Assembly (NCBI RefSeq): GCF_001279695.1
Contig: NZ_LGDD01000120.1
Location: forward strand, 158,735 to 222,734
DNA: 64,000 bases
Direction of reading: 5' to 3'
Source: Streptomyces sp. WM6378
GTDB lineage: Bacteria; Actinomycetota; Actinomycetes; Streptomycetales; Streptomycetaceae
How positions within the stretch are numbered: the first letter of the stretch is position 1; every line of letters starts with the position of its first letter. Both the position numbers and the translations under genes were made by a program. Positions 1 to 8,674 of this stretch are shown here, piece after piece. The notes beneath the pieces are model-generated. The model saw only the letters and a program-made list of their open reading frames with translations, searched no databases and was not told where the DNA came from.

Positions 1-3
1 TCG

Positions 4-855
4 GTGGGCCGCCAACTCCTTGAGCAGGAGCTGGAGTTCACGGCTCGTATCACCCGACGCATGTTCGAGTCGGCCGTGCCCGACAGGGCCGACTACCAGG
101 AGCGGCTGGCGGCGACCGACACCGCCCGCGCCTACAAGAACGTCATGCTCCGGGCACTGGCCGCTCTCCCCGGACAGACCGTTCTGGACCTCGGCTGCGG
201 CCCCGGGGGCGACCTGGAGACCCTGGCCGAGGCAGTCACCTCTTCGGGCCGCGCACTCGGCGTCGACCGCGACGCCCACATGGTGAAGCGCGCACGCACC
301 CGCCTGGCCGAGCGCTCCCAGGTTTGCGTCCTGCAAGCAGACGTGCACGCGCTCCCCGCCGGGGACGCGAGCGTCGACCGCGCCTGGACCGACCGGACCC
401 TCCAGCATGTGGCCGACCCCGACGGGGTGCTGGCCGAAGTCCACCGCGTGCTGCGCCCGGGCGGGCGGCTGGTCATGGCTGAACCCGACTGGGAGTCCCT
501 CGTCTTCGACCACCCCGATCCGGACGCCTCGCGCGCCTACACCCGCCACCTCGTGGGCCGAATGGTCCGCAACGCCCTCATCGGACGCCAGCTCCCCCGG
601 CGCGCCGCACGAGCCGGGTTCGACGTCGGCGAGGTCGTTCCCGTCACCTCCGTACTGCGGGACGCACGCGAAGCCGACCAGATCCTGGGCTTGCGGCGCA
701 ACGCCCAGCGAGCGGCGAAGGCCGGTTACCTCACCGCCGCATCGGCGCAGGGGTGGTTGGACGCACTCGCCCATGAGCCCTTCCTCGCGACGGTCACGTT
801 GTACGTGGTGGTCGCCGACCGGCCTGCCCGGGCCCTGTCCGGCGGAGACGTATGA
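4..855 (+). CDS. SAM-dependent class I methyltransferase
   Basis: Soluble 283-residue protein with a Rossmann-type methyltransferase fold. Motif I is visible as VLDLGCGPGGD at about residues 60-70, followed by the acidic strand-2 end (GVDRDAHM, about 90-97), and by the HRVLRPGGRLVMAEPDW segment (about 147-163) typical of UbiE/COQ5-like and other Methyltransf_11/25 proteins. It transfers a methyl group from S-adenosylmethionine to an unknown small-molecule acceptor. The start used is a GTG three bases inside the window, so no ribosome site can be judged and the gene could begin further upstream. An MFS carrier gene follows 78 bp downstream in the same direction, which would fit modification plus export, but there is no further context. 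Confidence 0.85.
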   Translation: MGRQLLEQELEFTARITRRMFESAVPDRADYQERLAATDTARAYKNVMLRALAALPGQTVLDLGCGPGGDLETLAEAVTSSGRALGVDRDAHMVKRARTRLAERSQVCVLQADVHALPAGDASVDRAWTDRTLQHVADPDGVLAEVHRVLRPGGRLVMAEPDWESLVFDHPDPDASRAYTRHLVGRMVRNALIGRQLPRRAARAGFDVGEVVPVTSVLRDAREADQILGLRRNAQRAAKAGYLTAASAQGWLDALAHEPFLATVTLYVVVADRPARALSGGDV

Positions 856-933
856 CACGGACCCCTTGCCACAGCGCGTAATAATCAACAGGCTAGGGCA
901 GTCCTTACTGTCGCCCATGAAACGGACCCTGCA

Positions 934-2175
934 GTGGCCTACCTGTTGCCGGAGCCAGGACCCCAACGCACCCTCGCCGCCTCGAACTTCGTCTACACCG
1001 TCGGCAGCGGTCTCTATCTGACCGCCGGGGTGCTCTACTTCACGCACGACCGTCACCTGCCGGCAGCCCAGGTGGGTCTCGGGCTCGGCATCGCAGGCCT
1101 CCTGTCGCTCGGGGTGGGCATCGCCGTGGGGCACCTCGCGGATCGGCTCGGCGCGCGCGGGGTGTATGCGACAGCCCTTGTCGTGCAGGCACTGGCCACC
1201 GCCGGCTTCGTACTCGCGCACGGCTTCTGGCCGTTCGTGCTCGCGGTGTCCGTGGCCACGGGAGCGAAGGGGGCGGGAAATGCCGCGCGGGGTCCGCTCA
1301 TCCGGCACCACGGCGGGGACCGGCCCCAGGCATTCCGTGCCTATCTGCGCGCCGTGACCAACATCGGCATCTCGCTGGGAGCCGTACTGGCGGGGTGGGC
1401 CGTACAGGTCGGCACCCACAGCGCCTACCGGGTCCTCGTCCTCGGCAACGCCCTGGCCTTCGCGGCATCCGCGGCGGTCCTGCTGCTCCTGCCGCCGGTC
1501 GCACCGGAGCCCGCCGCGGGCGGGCCACGCTGGGCAGCCCTGCGAGACCGGCCCTACCTCGCGCTCACCTTCCTCGACGGGGTCATGGCGATCCAGTTCA
1601 AGGTGCTCACGGTGGCCATCCCGCTCTGGCTGGTCGCCGCCACCACGGCCCCGCACTGGCTCATCTCGGGCACCATGCTGCTCAACACCGTCATCGTCAT
1701 CGCGTTCCAGATGCGCGCGAGCCGCGACGTCGACACCCCGGCCGCCGGCGCACTCGCATACCGCCGCTCAGGCGTCGCCTTCCTCCTGTCCTGCGCACTC
1801 ATCTCGCTGTCCGCCGGGATACCGGCCTGGGCGGCCGCAACTCTCCTTCTGGCGGCGGTAGTCGTCCACACGATCGGTGAACTGTGGCACGCCGCCGCGG
1901 GCTTCGAAGTCTCCTTCGCCCTCGCCCCCAAACACGCCACCGGTCAGTACCTCGGCGTCTTCGGACTCGGCACGGGCCTGGCCGAAGCCGCCGGTCCGAC
2001 CCTGCTGATCGCCCTGTGCATCAGCTGGGGCCGACCCGGCTGGTACGTCGTCGGGGCGCTGTTCGCCCTCGCCGGCCTCGCGGCACCCCTCATCGTGAGG
2101 TGGGCACAGCGACACCAGCCGCCCGCCCCGCAGGCGCTCGCGAAAACCGCCGGGACACAGTCAGCCGCGATCTGA
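934..2175 (+). CDS. Major facilitator superfamily transporter
   Basis: Integral membrane protein of 413 residues with about twelve hydrophobic segments. The loop GIAVGHLADRLGARGVYA (about residues 62-79) is the MFS motif A (GxLaDRxGrr) between helices 2 and 3. A hydrophilic central linker (PPVAPEPAAGGPRWAALRD) separates the two six-helix halves. It is probably a proton-coupled exporter of a small molecule; the substrate cannot be told. The GTG start has only a weak upstream GGA and there is no in-frame alternative between it and the preceding gene. It may be co-expressed with the methyltransferase gene upstream, although the 78-bp gap contains an AT-rich stretch (around 882-890) that could carry its own promoter. 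Confidence 0.85.
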   Translation: MAYLLPEPGPQRTLAASNFVYTVGSGLYLTAGVLYFTHDRHLPAAQVGLGLGIAGLLSLGVGIAVGHLADRLGARGVYATALVVQALATAGFVLAHGFWPFVLAVSVATGAKGAGNAARGPLIRHHGGDRPQAFRAYLRAVTNIGISLGAVLAGWAVQVGTHSAYRVLVLGNALAFAASAAVLLLLPPVAPEPAAGGPRWAALRDRPYLALTFLDGVMAIQFKVLTVAIPLWLVAATTAPHWLISGTMLLNTVIVIAFQMRASRDVDTPAAGALAYRRSGVAFLLSCALISLSAGIPAWAAATLLLAAVVVHTIGELWHAAAGFEVSFALAPKHATGQYLGVFGLGTGLAEAAGPTLLIALCISWGRPGWYVVGALFALAGLAAPLIVRWAQRHQPPAPQALAKTAGTQSAAI

Positions 2176-2289
2176 GGAGCCCCCCCCCCCAACGCGCCCC
2201 CTCACCTCCGGGTGCAATTCCGACTCCCGAGGGCAAAGGCACACCTTCCCCGCCCGATCGACGGACGATGTAACCCACCATCGAGTTAC

Positions 2290-2308
2290 TTAGGTTAGCC
2301 TCACCTCT
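2290..2308. promoter_or_regulatory. Iron box (DmdR1/IdeR-type operator)
   Basis: The 19 bases read TTAGGTTAGCCTCACCTCT and match 16 of 19 positions of the actinobacterial iron-box consensus TTAGGTTAGGCTCACCTAA. The box ends one base before the ATG of the CopD-like gene and covers the likely -10 region (TAGGTT, 2291-2296). Binding of an iron-loaded DmdR/IdeR repressor here would block transcription directly. The tight spacing implies a leaderless or nearly leaderless mRNA. Confidence 0.8.
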
Positions 2309-2309
2309 C

Positions 2310-3476
2310 ATGAATCTCGTTCACCTGGCCGCCTCGGCCGGCTACACCACGCCCCCGCTCTGGCGGATTCTCACGAAATCGGGCTATTTCGCAGGCTTGT
2401 CCGGGGCCATCGGCGCCACAGTGACGTACGCGGCGACAGTCCGCCCGGCACTGCGCGCGCCGGGGAACGAGCAAGGTGACATCGACGTGCTGCGTCGGCG
2501 GTCGGCGACTTACCTGGCGTGGGCCGGGGTCGTGCTGCTGGTGACCGGGTACCTCCAGCTCGCCGGCCGCGTGGCCCGGGCCGGGAAGGGCATGCCGTTC
2601 GGCGAGGCGCTCGCGCCCGGGAACATCTGGGACTTCCTGCGCGCACCCGCGACGAAGGGCGCATGGGTGGCCCAGGGAACGATCTACATCGTGCAGAACG
2701 TGGTCCTGGTAGTGGCGGCCGCGACACTGATCGCGCTCTTCCTCCCCCGCGCTCGAAGACACCTCGACCTCCTCGCTCTCACCGCCCTCCCCCTCTCGCT
2801 GGCGGTGTCGCTCGTCGCGGCCGTACCCGCCACCGTGCCCAAGGACGCGGAGAAGGCGATCGACCTCGTATGCGACCAGGTCCACATCGTGAGCGGCACG
2901 GTGTGGATCGGCGGCCTGGTGATCCTCGCCGTGCTCGCCACGGCCCGCGGCCGCCTCAGCGAGAGCGCCGGCGCCCTGTGGGCAGACCTGTGGCGCCGCT
3001 TCAGCCTCGTGGCCCTGATCTGCGTCGGCGCCGTGCTCACCTCCGGACTGTGGATGAGCTGGAAGCACGTCGGCGGCATCGGGCAGCTGTGGAACACGAG
3101 TTACGGTCTCTTCCTGCTCATCAAGATCGCGTTGGTGCTCGGCATGGTCACGGCCGGAGGCGTCAACCAGTTCTGGCTGATGCCCCGCATCGCCCAGGCC
3201 CGTCGCGCCGACGCCAAGGCACCCCTCCTGCACCTGACGCTGCGTCACTTCCCCAAGGTCGTATGGGCCGAGGTCGCCCTGGGAATCGCCGTCCTGGCCG
3301 TGATCCCCTTCCTCAGCGGATCGGCCCGCTCGGAGGCGGGCAGCGCGCCGGCCGTCACGAGCGGCAGCATCATCACGGTGGGCGCCGCCCTGGTCCTCAC
3401 GCTCGCGGCGTCCCTCTACATCACGGCTAGGACGTCGGACGCCCTGGCCCGGCGCGGAGACCCGGCTGTGGCCTGA
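2310..3476 (+). CDS. CopD-like polytopic membrane protein, iron-box controlled
   Basis: Membrane protein of 388 residues with about nine hydrophobic helices. The segment around residues 190-215 (VHIVSGTVWIGGLVILAVLA) carries the His and the W-x-GG pattern of the CopD family (copper resistance D), and a second, less clear set of His-containing helices follows (the WMSWKHVGG region, about 250-258, and TLRHFPK, about 311-317). CopD-type proteins are thought to carry or receive metal ions at the membrane. An iron box directly before the ATG predicts that this gene is derepressed when iron is short, so a role in iron, haem or copper handling under iron limitation is more likely than classic copper resistance. 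No CopC partner lies beside it. A GC-rich hairpin follows the gene. Confidence 0.8.
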   Translation: MNLVHLAASAGYTTPPLWRILTKSGYFAGLSGAIGATVTYAATVRPALRAPGNEQGDIDVLRRRSATYLAWAGVVLLVTGYLQLAGRVARAGKGMPFGEALAPGNIWDFLRAPATKGAWVAQGTIYIVQNVVLVVAAATLIALFLPRARRHLDLLALTALPLSLAVSLVAAVPATVPKDAEKAIDLVCDQVHIVSGTVWIGGLVILAVLATARGRLSESAGALWADLWRRFSLVALICVGAVLTSGLWMSWKHVGGIGQLWNTSYGLFLLIKIALVLGMVTAGGVNQFWLMPRIAQARRADAKAPLLHLTLRHFPKVVWAEVALGIAVLAVIPFLSGSARSEAGSAPAVTSGSIITVGAALVLTLAASLYITARTSDALARRGDPAVA

Positions 3477-3505
3477 TCCCGTACGCGGGTGGTTGAACAC
3501 CTGAT

Positions 3506-3537
3506 GGGGCCGACCGCCAGAAGGGACGGCCGGCCCC
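3506..3537 (+). terminator. GC-rich hairpin terminator
   Basis: Arms GGGGCCGACCG (3506-3516) and CGGCCGGCCCC (3527-3537) pair at 10 of 11 positions with a 10-base loop. It lies 30 bp after the CopD-like gene and before the converging rhomboid gene, so it may serve both. Confidence 0.6.
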
Positions 3538-3597
3538 ACGGAGTCGGGTGCAGAGCGGTGGAGTTGGTGCGGTTCCGCCGGGTACGGCCCGTCGCGC

Positions 3598-4302
3598 TCA
3601 GAGAAGCCCCAGATCGCGGAGTTCCTTGTGCAGGTCGGTGCGGCCCGAGTCCAGCGGAGGGGCGGGGCGCCCCGCGCCCGACACGGCGGTGGGACGGCGA
3701 CCGTCACGCAGCAGATAGGCACCGACCATGCCGCCGACCAACCCACCAAGGTGCGCCAGCCAGCTGACGCCGGGCGTGCCGGGGACGGCGACCGTCACCA
3801 TGTACGCGAAGGACGCCGCCATCACCAGGCCGATGAGCGTGTCGACGAGCCGCCGGTCGAACAGGCCGCGCAGCACCACGTATCCGAAGTAGCCGAAGAT
3901 CACTCCGCTGGCGCCCACCACGAGGGTGTCGCTGCCCTGGAAGAGCCAGACGGCGAGGCCGCTGGTCACCGCGACGAGCAGGGTCAGCCACAGGAAGCGG
4001 ACGACACCGCGGTACGCCGCCAGGAACCCGAAGACGAACAGGGGCCCGGAATTGGCCTCGATGTGGTCCCAGCCGAAGTGCAGGAACGGTGCGGCCAGGA
4101 TGGCTCCCAGCCGGCTCGGGTCGTGCGGGACGACTCCGAAGTCCATATCCAGGCGGTAGTCCGACAGCCAGTTGACGAGTTGCAGGGCCCAGACGGCCAC
4201 CATGAATCCGAACATGACGAAGAACGCCTTGCGCGCCTCCGCGATCATCTCCTCGGCGCTCCGCTGCCCCGTCCGATCCCACCCCTGCAGCAGCCTGCCC
4301 AC
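3598..4302 (-). CDS. Rhomboid-family intramembrane serine protease
   Basis: Membrane protein of about 234 residues with six hydrophobic segments. The catalytic serine motif GASGVIFGYFGY and the later helix HLGGLVGGMVGAYL, supplying the catalytic His, are both intact, as is the loop FLHFGWDHIEANSGPLFVFG (His and Asn of helix 2). It should cleave single-pass membrane proteins inside the bilayer. The open frame extends to 4569, but homologues of this actinobacterial type begin near the sequence VGRLLQGWD, and the GTG at 4302 has an AAGGGGG ribosome site nine bases upstream; GTG at 4326 or ATG at 4362/4374 are alternatives. It is transcribed toward the CopD-like gene and stands alone; its substrate is unknown. 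Confidence 0.85.
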   Translation of the reverse strand: MGRLLQGWDRTGQRSAEEMIAEARKAFFVMFGFMVAVWALQLVNWLSDYRLDMDFGVVPHDPSRLGAILAAPFLHFGWDHIEANSGPLFVFGFLAAYRGVVRFLWLTLLVAVTSGLAVWLFQGSDTLVVGASGVIFGYFGYVVLRGLFDRRLVDTLIGLVMAASFAYMVTVAVPGTPGVSWLAHLGGLVGGMVGAYLLRDGRRPTAVSGAGRPAPPLDSGRTDLHKELRDLGLL

Positions 4303-4468
4303 CGAATGCGCCCCCTTGTGACCCACCGCTCGAACACTTAGAGAAGCATGGTAAACCCGCATGAAATGCCGCATGAACGGGTGACTCGGGCGGGCAACGG
4401 GCGACTCGGGCGGGCCAAGCTCCGGGCGCCGTGCTCTGGCTGCGACCCCGCCCGTCAGCGGCAGGTGG

Positions 4469-5557
4469 TCACCGCTGATCGGGCCGGAGCACGGTGGTCC
4501 TGAACGCACCCCCTTCGGCCGCAGCATGGGCAACGGCCTCATTGGCCTCACCCAGGGCGAATTCCGCAACGTCGTACTCGGTCAGGTCCAGGAGGCCGGA
4601 CCTGATCAGTGCGATCAGTCGGGCGACGGCCCCCGCCGGGTACATCCACCGGCCCCGGACCGTGATGCTGTTCCGCATGAGCCACGGGTAGGGCAGGTGG
4701 AGGTCCTCGCCGCCCTGCATGCCCACGCCTCCCATCAGGACGACCCGGCCGAACTCGCGGACGGTCATCGCGGCGGTCCGCACCGGGGTCGGCCCGGCGC
4801 CGGGCGGGAGCAGGTCGAGTACGCAGTCGATCGGGCCCGGGGCCGCCCGGCGCATCCGTTCACCGTCCTCGTCCTCGTCACCGGTGAGCCGTACGGGCCG
4901 GACCCGTGAGCCGAAGCGGCGTACCAGGTCGTCAAGGACCTTCTCGTTGCGGCCGGGCGCCACCACGCAGCCCGCCCCCATCGCCAGGGCGACTTGGACG
5001 GCCCCGCTGCCGAAGTAACCCGTCGCGCCGCTGACAAGGACCGTCTCGCCTGCCCCCAGCTCCGCCGCGAGGAAGCCTCCGTACGGCACCAGGAGCGGTC
5101 CGAGTGCGCACCAGCGTCCGGCGTCCGCGGCGTCGATCTGGCCGATCGGGATCGCGTTCTCGGTCGGGATCAGCATCTGCTCGGCGAAGGGGCCGTGGCG
5201 GAAGTGCCGCTGCAGGCGCAGGCCGCCGTCACCGCGCGCGCTCAGGCCCTGGAGCGTGACGTCCGGGGTCCGCGCGTCGTCGCGCGAGCGCACGGTGGGA
5301 TCGCAGAACACCCAGTCGCCGACGGTCAGCCGCGTCGCGTCGGGACCGACCGCCCGCACCCTGCCGATCGCCCCGACCCCCGGCACGAGTGGCAGTTGGA
5401 GCAGGTATCCGCGCTCGCCGCTCAACACCTCGCCCATATAAGGGAGTACGGAACTCGCCACGACATCGACCACCACCTCCCCCGTGCCGAGGACCGGGTC
5501 CGGCAGTGTCTCGACCACCAGCGGTGATCCGAACGCCTTGAGCAGTGCGGCCTTCAT
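4469..5557 (-). CDS. Medium-chain dehydrogenase/quinone-reductase-like oxidoreductase
   Basis: Cytosolic protein of about 362 residues of the MDR (zinc-type alcohol dehydrogenase) superfamily. The N-terminal GroES-like part starts MKAALLKAFG; the nucleotide-binding part carries VLVSGATGYFGSGAVQVALAMGAG (about residues 175-198), an NADPH-type glycine pattern. The Cys/His zinc-site pattern of true alcohol dehydrogenases is absent, as in quinone reductases and enoyl reductases. It probably reduces a quinone or an activated double bond with NAD(P)H. The ATG at 5557 lies nine bases after GGAAGG; ATG at 5563 is a close alternative. It stands as a single gene between the rhomboid and VOC genes. Confidence 0.85.
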   Translation of the reverse strand: MKAALLKAFGSPLVVETLPDPVLGTGEVVVDVVASSVLPYMGEVLSGERGYLLQLPLVPGVGAIGRVRAVGPDATRLTVGDWVFCDPTVRSRDDARTPDVTLQGLSARGDGGLRLQRHFRHGPFAEQMLIPTENAIPIGQIDAADAGRWCALGPLLVPYGGFLAAELGAGETVLVSGATGYFGSGAVQVALAMGAGCVVAPGRNEKVLDDLVRRFGSRVRPVRLTGDEDEDGERMRRAAPGPIDCVLDLLPPGAGPTPVRTAAMTVREFGRVVLMGGVGMQGGEDLHLPYPWLMRNSITVRGRWMYPAGAVARLIALIRSGLLDLTEYDVAEFALGEANEAVAHAAAEGGAFRTTVLRPDQR

Positions 5558-5736
5558 GGTCATGGCCCTTCCCTGGAGATCTCTGGAGTGGGACCAGCGT
5601 GGCAAGTCCTCCCGCCCGCATCCAGGAGTGGGATCGTCCTGGGACTGCCAGGCCCCTGCCTCGGGCAGTGCTGTGACCGCATCGGTTCGCCGGGTTGGGG
5701 TCCGTTCCCGCCCGCGAGGTGAACGAGGAGGCCGAT

Positions 5737-6135
5737 TCAGCCGGCGAGCCTCTCGATCGCGGCAGGTGTGACGGGCGTGAAGAAGTTCACGAGGTTGCCG
5801 TCGGGGTCGCGGAGGAGGAGTGAGCGGTTGCCCCACGGCATCGTGGTGGGCTCCTGGACGAACTCCTGGACGTGGGCGGTTAGGTTGTGCGCGAGGCCGT
5901 CCACGTCGTCCACCCGGAATTCGAGGATGACGCTCCGGTTGTCGGCCGGGTGCGCGGCGCCCGGCGCGAACATCGGGACGGTACGGGTGCTGCCGATCGC
6001 GAGGGTGGCCGTGGCGGTCCTGAGTTCGGCGAAGTCCTCGGTGGACCAGCTCGCCCGCACGCCGGTCGCGTGCTCGTAGAAGTCGACGAGGCGGGTGATG
6101 TCATCCGTGATGACACGGATCGAGACGAAGTCCAT
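5737..6135 (-). CDS. VOC (glyoxalase/bleomycin-resistance) family protein
   Basis: Small soluble protein of 132 residues with the paired beta-alpha-beta-beta-beta units of the vicinal-oxygen-chelate fold. The first unit begins FVSIRVITDDITRLVDFYEHATG, and the second ends in RDPDGNLVNFFTP, the usual C-terminal signature with the DPDGN turn. Members are metal-dependent glyoxalases, dioxygenases or drug-binding proteins; here the substrate is unknown. The gene is transcribed away from a WYL-domain regulator 96 bp apart, and a 9+9 bp palindrome lies between them, so the regulator very probably controls it. Confidence 0.85.
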   Translation of the reverse strand: MDFVSIRVITDDITRLVDFYEHATGVRASWSTEDFAELRTATATLAIGSTRTVPMFAPGAAHPADNRSVILEFRVDDVDGLAHNLTAHVQEFVQEPTTMPWGNRSLLLRDPDGNLVNFFTPVTPAAIERLAG

Positions 6136-6188
6136 GGGTGGTCTCCCTGGGTGAGTGCGTGGGGGCTTCCAGTCGCACGCTACGACCG

Positions 6189-6213
6189 ATACCGGGCAGA
6201 ACCCGCCCGGTAT
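6189..6213. promoter_or_regulatory. Perfect 9-bp inverted repeat in a divergent promoter region
   Basis: ATACCGGGC (6189-6197) and GCCCGGTAT (6205-6213) are perfect complements separated by seven bases. The repeat lies between the divergent VOC and WYL-regulator genes, 18 bp upstream of the regulator ATG. It is a strong candidate operator for that regulator. Confidence 0.6.
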
Positions 6214-6231
6214 TCGCGAGAGACTCCGACC

Positions 6232-7242
6232 ATGCCCCGACCCACCGCCCGCGTACTCGCCCTGCTGGAACTCCTGCAGTCCGGCGGCGTCCGCAACGTC
6301 GCCGAACTCGCCGATCAGCTCGGCGTGGACGAGCGCACGGTGCGGCGCTACGTCCAGCACCTCATCGATCTCGACGTGCCCGTCGAGTCGGTGCGCGGCC
6401 GGTACGGCGGCTACCGGCTGGCCTCCGGCTTCCGCATGCCTCCGCTCATGCTGAGCGACGACGAGGCGCTGGCCGTGCTCCTCGGTCTGGTCGCCGGTCA
6501 GCGGGCCGGCCTGATGACGAGCACCGGCGCGGCGAGCGAGACTGCGGCGGCCAAGGTCCGGCGGGTCCTGCCCGCGCGGCTCGGCCGCCGGCTCGACGCC
6601 GTGCTCGACTCGCTGGCCTTCACCGCCCCGCCCGGCGAGTCGGTCGCGCCCGAGAGCACGGTCCTGCTCACGATCGCCGACGCGGTGCGCCACCACCGGC
6701 CGGTCTCGATCCGGTACGCCGCCGCCGACGGCCGGCGCAGCGAGCGCACCCTGCACCCGTACGGGCTCGTCGCCCACTCGGGCAAGTGGTACGTGACGGG
6801 CACGGATACCGCGATCGGCGAGGACCGGACGTTCCGGCTCGACCGCGTCGCCGACGCGAGGACCCTGCCGGGCTCGTTCGTGCCGCCCGCCGCGATCGAT
6901 CCGGCGCAACGCGTCCTGTCCGGGCTCGCCACGGCTCCGTACCGGCACGAGGTGACCCTGCGGATCCAGGGAACGGCCGAGCAGATCCGCGCCCGGCTGC
7001 CCGCCGGCCTCGCCGGCCTGACGGAGTTGCCGCCCGCGAGCAGCGCGGACGCGTCGGCCGGGCCCTGGTTCCGAGTCGAGCTGCGGGTGGAGCGGCTCGA
7101 CTGGCTGCCGGGTGAACTCGCCGCGCTGGACCGGCCGTTCGTCATCGAGCGACCGGACGAACTCCGCGGTCTCGTCGCCGCCCTCGCCGACCGGCTGGCC
7201 GATTCAGCCCGACGGCTCGGCGGCGACGGGAGTCATCAATGA
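6232..7242 (+). CDS. HTH/WYL-domain transcriptional regulator
   Basis: Protein of 336 residues with the YafY/DeoR-like architecture. An N-terminal winged HTH (about residues 1-60: ARVLALLELLQ, DQLGVDERTVRRYVQHL) is followed by a WYL domain (about 140-210: RYAAADGRRSERTLHPYGLV, GKWYVTG) and a WCX-type C-terminal extension. WYL domains sense ligands, often nucleotides or small metabolites. It lies divergent to the VOC gene with a clear palindrome between them, so it most likely regulates the VOC gene and itself. Start chosen at the ATG of MPRPTARV; translation could also begin further upstream but would then overlap the palindrome. Confidence 0.88.
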   Translation: MPRPTARVLALLELLQSGGVRNVAELADQLGVDERTVRRYVQHLIDLDVPVESVRGRYGGYRLASGFRMPPLMLSDDEALAVLLGLVAGQRAGLMTSTGAASETAAAKVRRVLPARLGRRLDAVLDSLAFTAPPGESVAPESTVLLTIADAVRHHRPVSIRYAAADGRRSERTLHPYGLVAHSGKWYVTGTDTAIGEDRTFRLDRVADARTLPGSFVPPAAIDPAQRVLSGLATAPYRHEVTLRIQGTAEQIRARLPAGLAGLTELPPASSADASAGPWFRVELRVERLDWLPGELAALDRPFVIERPDELRGLVAALADRLADSARRLGGDGSHQ

Positions 7243-7291
7243 CCTTCCGGAAGAGACCTGAGAGCGTTCGGCGGGTCCTCCCGTCGGGCCC

Positions 7292-7765
7292 TCACGACCA
7301 GAGCTGGTAGACGTTCCCGTCGTTGCACTCGTGCGTGTAGACCTGATTCTTGTCGTTGGCGTCGAGGCATTCGCCGGTGGCCACGTTCTGCAGCTTCCAG
7401 CCGTCACCGGTGTTGAGCTCGCGCCAGCGCTGGTAGTCGTTCTGGCCGCTGCTGCAGGCCTCGACGTAGGCGTCGTGGTCGGTGTACCCGGCGAGGCAGG
7501 ACCCCGGCACCTCCGCCAGCCGCTCGATCCAGACATTGCCTCCGACGTTGACGTCGTGCCACTTCGCGGCGCCGAACGAGCAGGGGTAGAGACCCACGTT
7601 GTTCCAGCCGAAGTGGTGGTCCCACATGCCGGTGAGACAGCCCCCGCCGTTCTTGTGGTTCCACACGACGTCACCGTCCGCATGGGCCGCGGCACTCGCC
7701 CCGACGACCAGGAGCGGCGCGACAAGTGCCGCCCCCAACACACGCCCAATACGCTGCCGAATCAC
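7292..7765 (-). CDS. Secreted ricin-B-like lectin-type protein (copy 1)
   Basis: 157-residue precursor with a Sec signal peptide: basic start (IRQRIGR), hydrophobic core (VLGAALVAPLLVVG) and an Ala-x-Ala cleavage site before Asp at about residue 30. The mature 127 residues are Trp/Cys-rich and contain QxW-like repeats (DYQRWREL and, at the very C-terminus, VYQLWS), the signature of beta-trefoil carbohydrate-binding domains. No catalytic domain is present, so it probably binds cell-surface sugars outside the cell. GTG at 7765 follows AAAGGGAACTGAA. It is the second gene of a tandem pair; the upstream neighbour is a clear paralogue sharing the C-terminal pattern HECNDGNVYQLW, implying a local duplication. 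Confidence 0.78.
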   Translation of the reverse strand: MIRQRIGRVLGAALVAPLLVVGASAAAHADGDVVWNHKNGGGCLTGMWDHHFGWNNVGLYPCSFGAAKWHDVNVGGNVWIERLAEVPGSCLAGYTDHDAYVEACSSGQNDYQRWRELNTGDGWKLQNVATGECLDANDKNQVYTHECNDGNVYQLWS

Positions 7766-7806
7766 TTCAGTTCCCTTTCGTTGTGGTGGTCTTGCGGCAG
7801 GTCGTC

Positions 7807-8271
7807 TCAGTACCAGAGCTGGTAGACGTTCCCGTCGTTGCACTCGTGCATGTAGACGGAGCTCCCGTTGCTGTCGAGGCATTCGCCGGTCTGCCGGTTC
7901 CGCAGCTTCCAGCCGTTACCGGTGTCGATCTCGTCCCAGCGCTGGTAGTTGTTGCCGCTGCAGGACTCCGTGTAGACGTCGTGGTCCGTGTAAGCCGTCA
8001 TACAGAAGTTGGTCTTGCCCGAGACGGTCTCCAGCCAGCTTCCGTCGCCCTGGTGCACGTCGTGCCAGAAGGGGACGGTGTTGTGGCAGCTGTCGATTTC
8101 GACGTCGTCCGGCGTGCCGGCCCAGTTGTAGTGGGGCTCCAGGCACTTGTTGTCCGGCTTGTGGGTCCAGTGGACGTCCGAGTCGGCGTGAGCCGCCGCG
8201 CTGGTCGCCAGGACGAGGAGCGGAGCGAGCACCATCGTTCCGACCGCCTGAGCTACGCGCTTGACACGCAT
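7807..8271 (-). CDS. Secreted ricin-B-like lectin-type protein (copy 2)
   Basis: 154-residue paralogue of the gene just downstream. It has a Sec signal peptide (MRVKRVAQAVG, then a hydrophobic stretch, cleavage after AHA at about residue 29). The mature part carries several Cys pairs and the QxW-like motifs NYQRWDEI and VYQLWY. It is likely a sugar-binding extracellular protein with the same unknown target as its copy; together they form a two-gene unit 41 bp apart. The region upstream (8411-8494) contains repeated GGGACGT/GTCCCGGG boxes that recur upstream of the two other lectin genes in this window. Confidence 0.78.
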   Translation of the reverse strand: MRVKRVAQAVGTMVLAPLLVLATSAAAHADSDVHWTHKPDNKCLEPHYNWAGTPDDVEIDSCHNTVPFWHDVHQGDGSWLETVSGKTNFCMTAYTDHDVYTESCSGNNYQRWDEIDTGNGWKLRNRQTGECLDSNGSSVYMHECNDGNVYQLWY

Positions 8272-8410
8272 GTCTGATCCCCCTGTTTCGGATGGCTACG
8301 GATTACGGTCCCGACTCACCCGGAGCCCGGACCAGGTGGGCGCCGACTCCCGGCCTGACGACCCACTCCTCAACGGTATGCAGCCACCCACGGCTGAGCC
8401 GTACTCAAAG

Positions 8411-8494
8411 GTTCCCGGGAAACGTCCCACCGTCATCCCACCGACCTGACCTGCGACTTGGGACACCGGGCATGCGCGTTCCCGGGACGTCCCG
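8411..8494. promoter_or_regulatory. GGGAC/GTCCC box cluster upstream of the lectin pair
   Basis: Within the 403-bp gap 8272-8674, TTCCCGGGAAACGTCCCA (8412-8429), TTGGGAC (8459-8465) and TTCCCGGGACGTCCCG (8479-8494) repeat one theme. Read on the minus strand they lie about 140-225 bp upstream of the lectin start. Similar boxes occur before the lectin genes at 13344 and 14260. Apart from a possible tiny frame after an RBS-like AAGGGAATT at 8528, I see nothing else in the gap. Confidence 0.4.
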
Positions 8495-8674
8495 CGACGC
8501 CACGCACTCCAACTCACGGATGGAGTAAGGGAATTACCATGTCTACGAGCCATCGGGCTGGACCGCCGCGTCCTGCGAGCCGGGCATCCGCACCCGGGAC
8601 GGCCTCACGCCGTACACGGGTTGGCGGCCTGGAACCTGATACCGCTTGAGCGCCACAGCCACCAGGATGTACGG

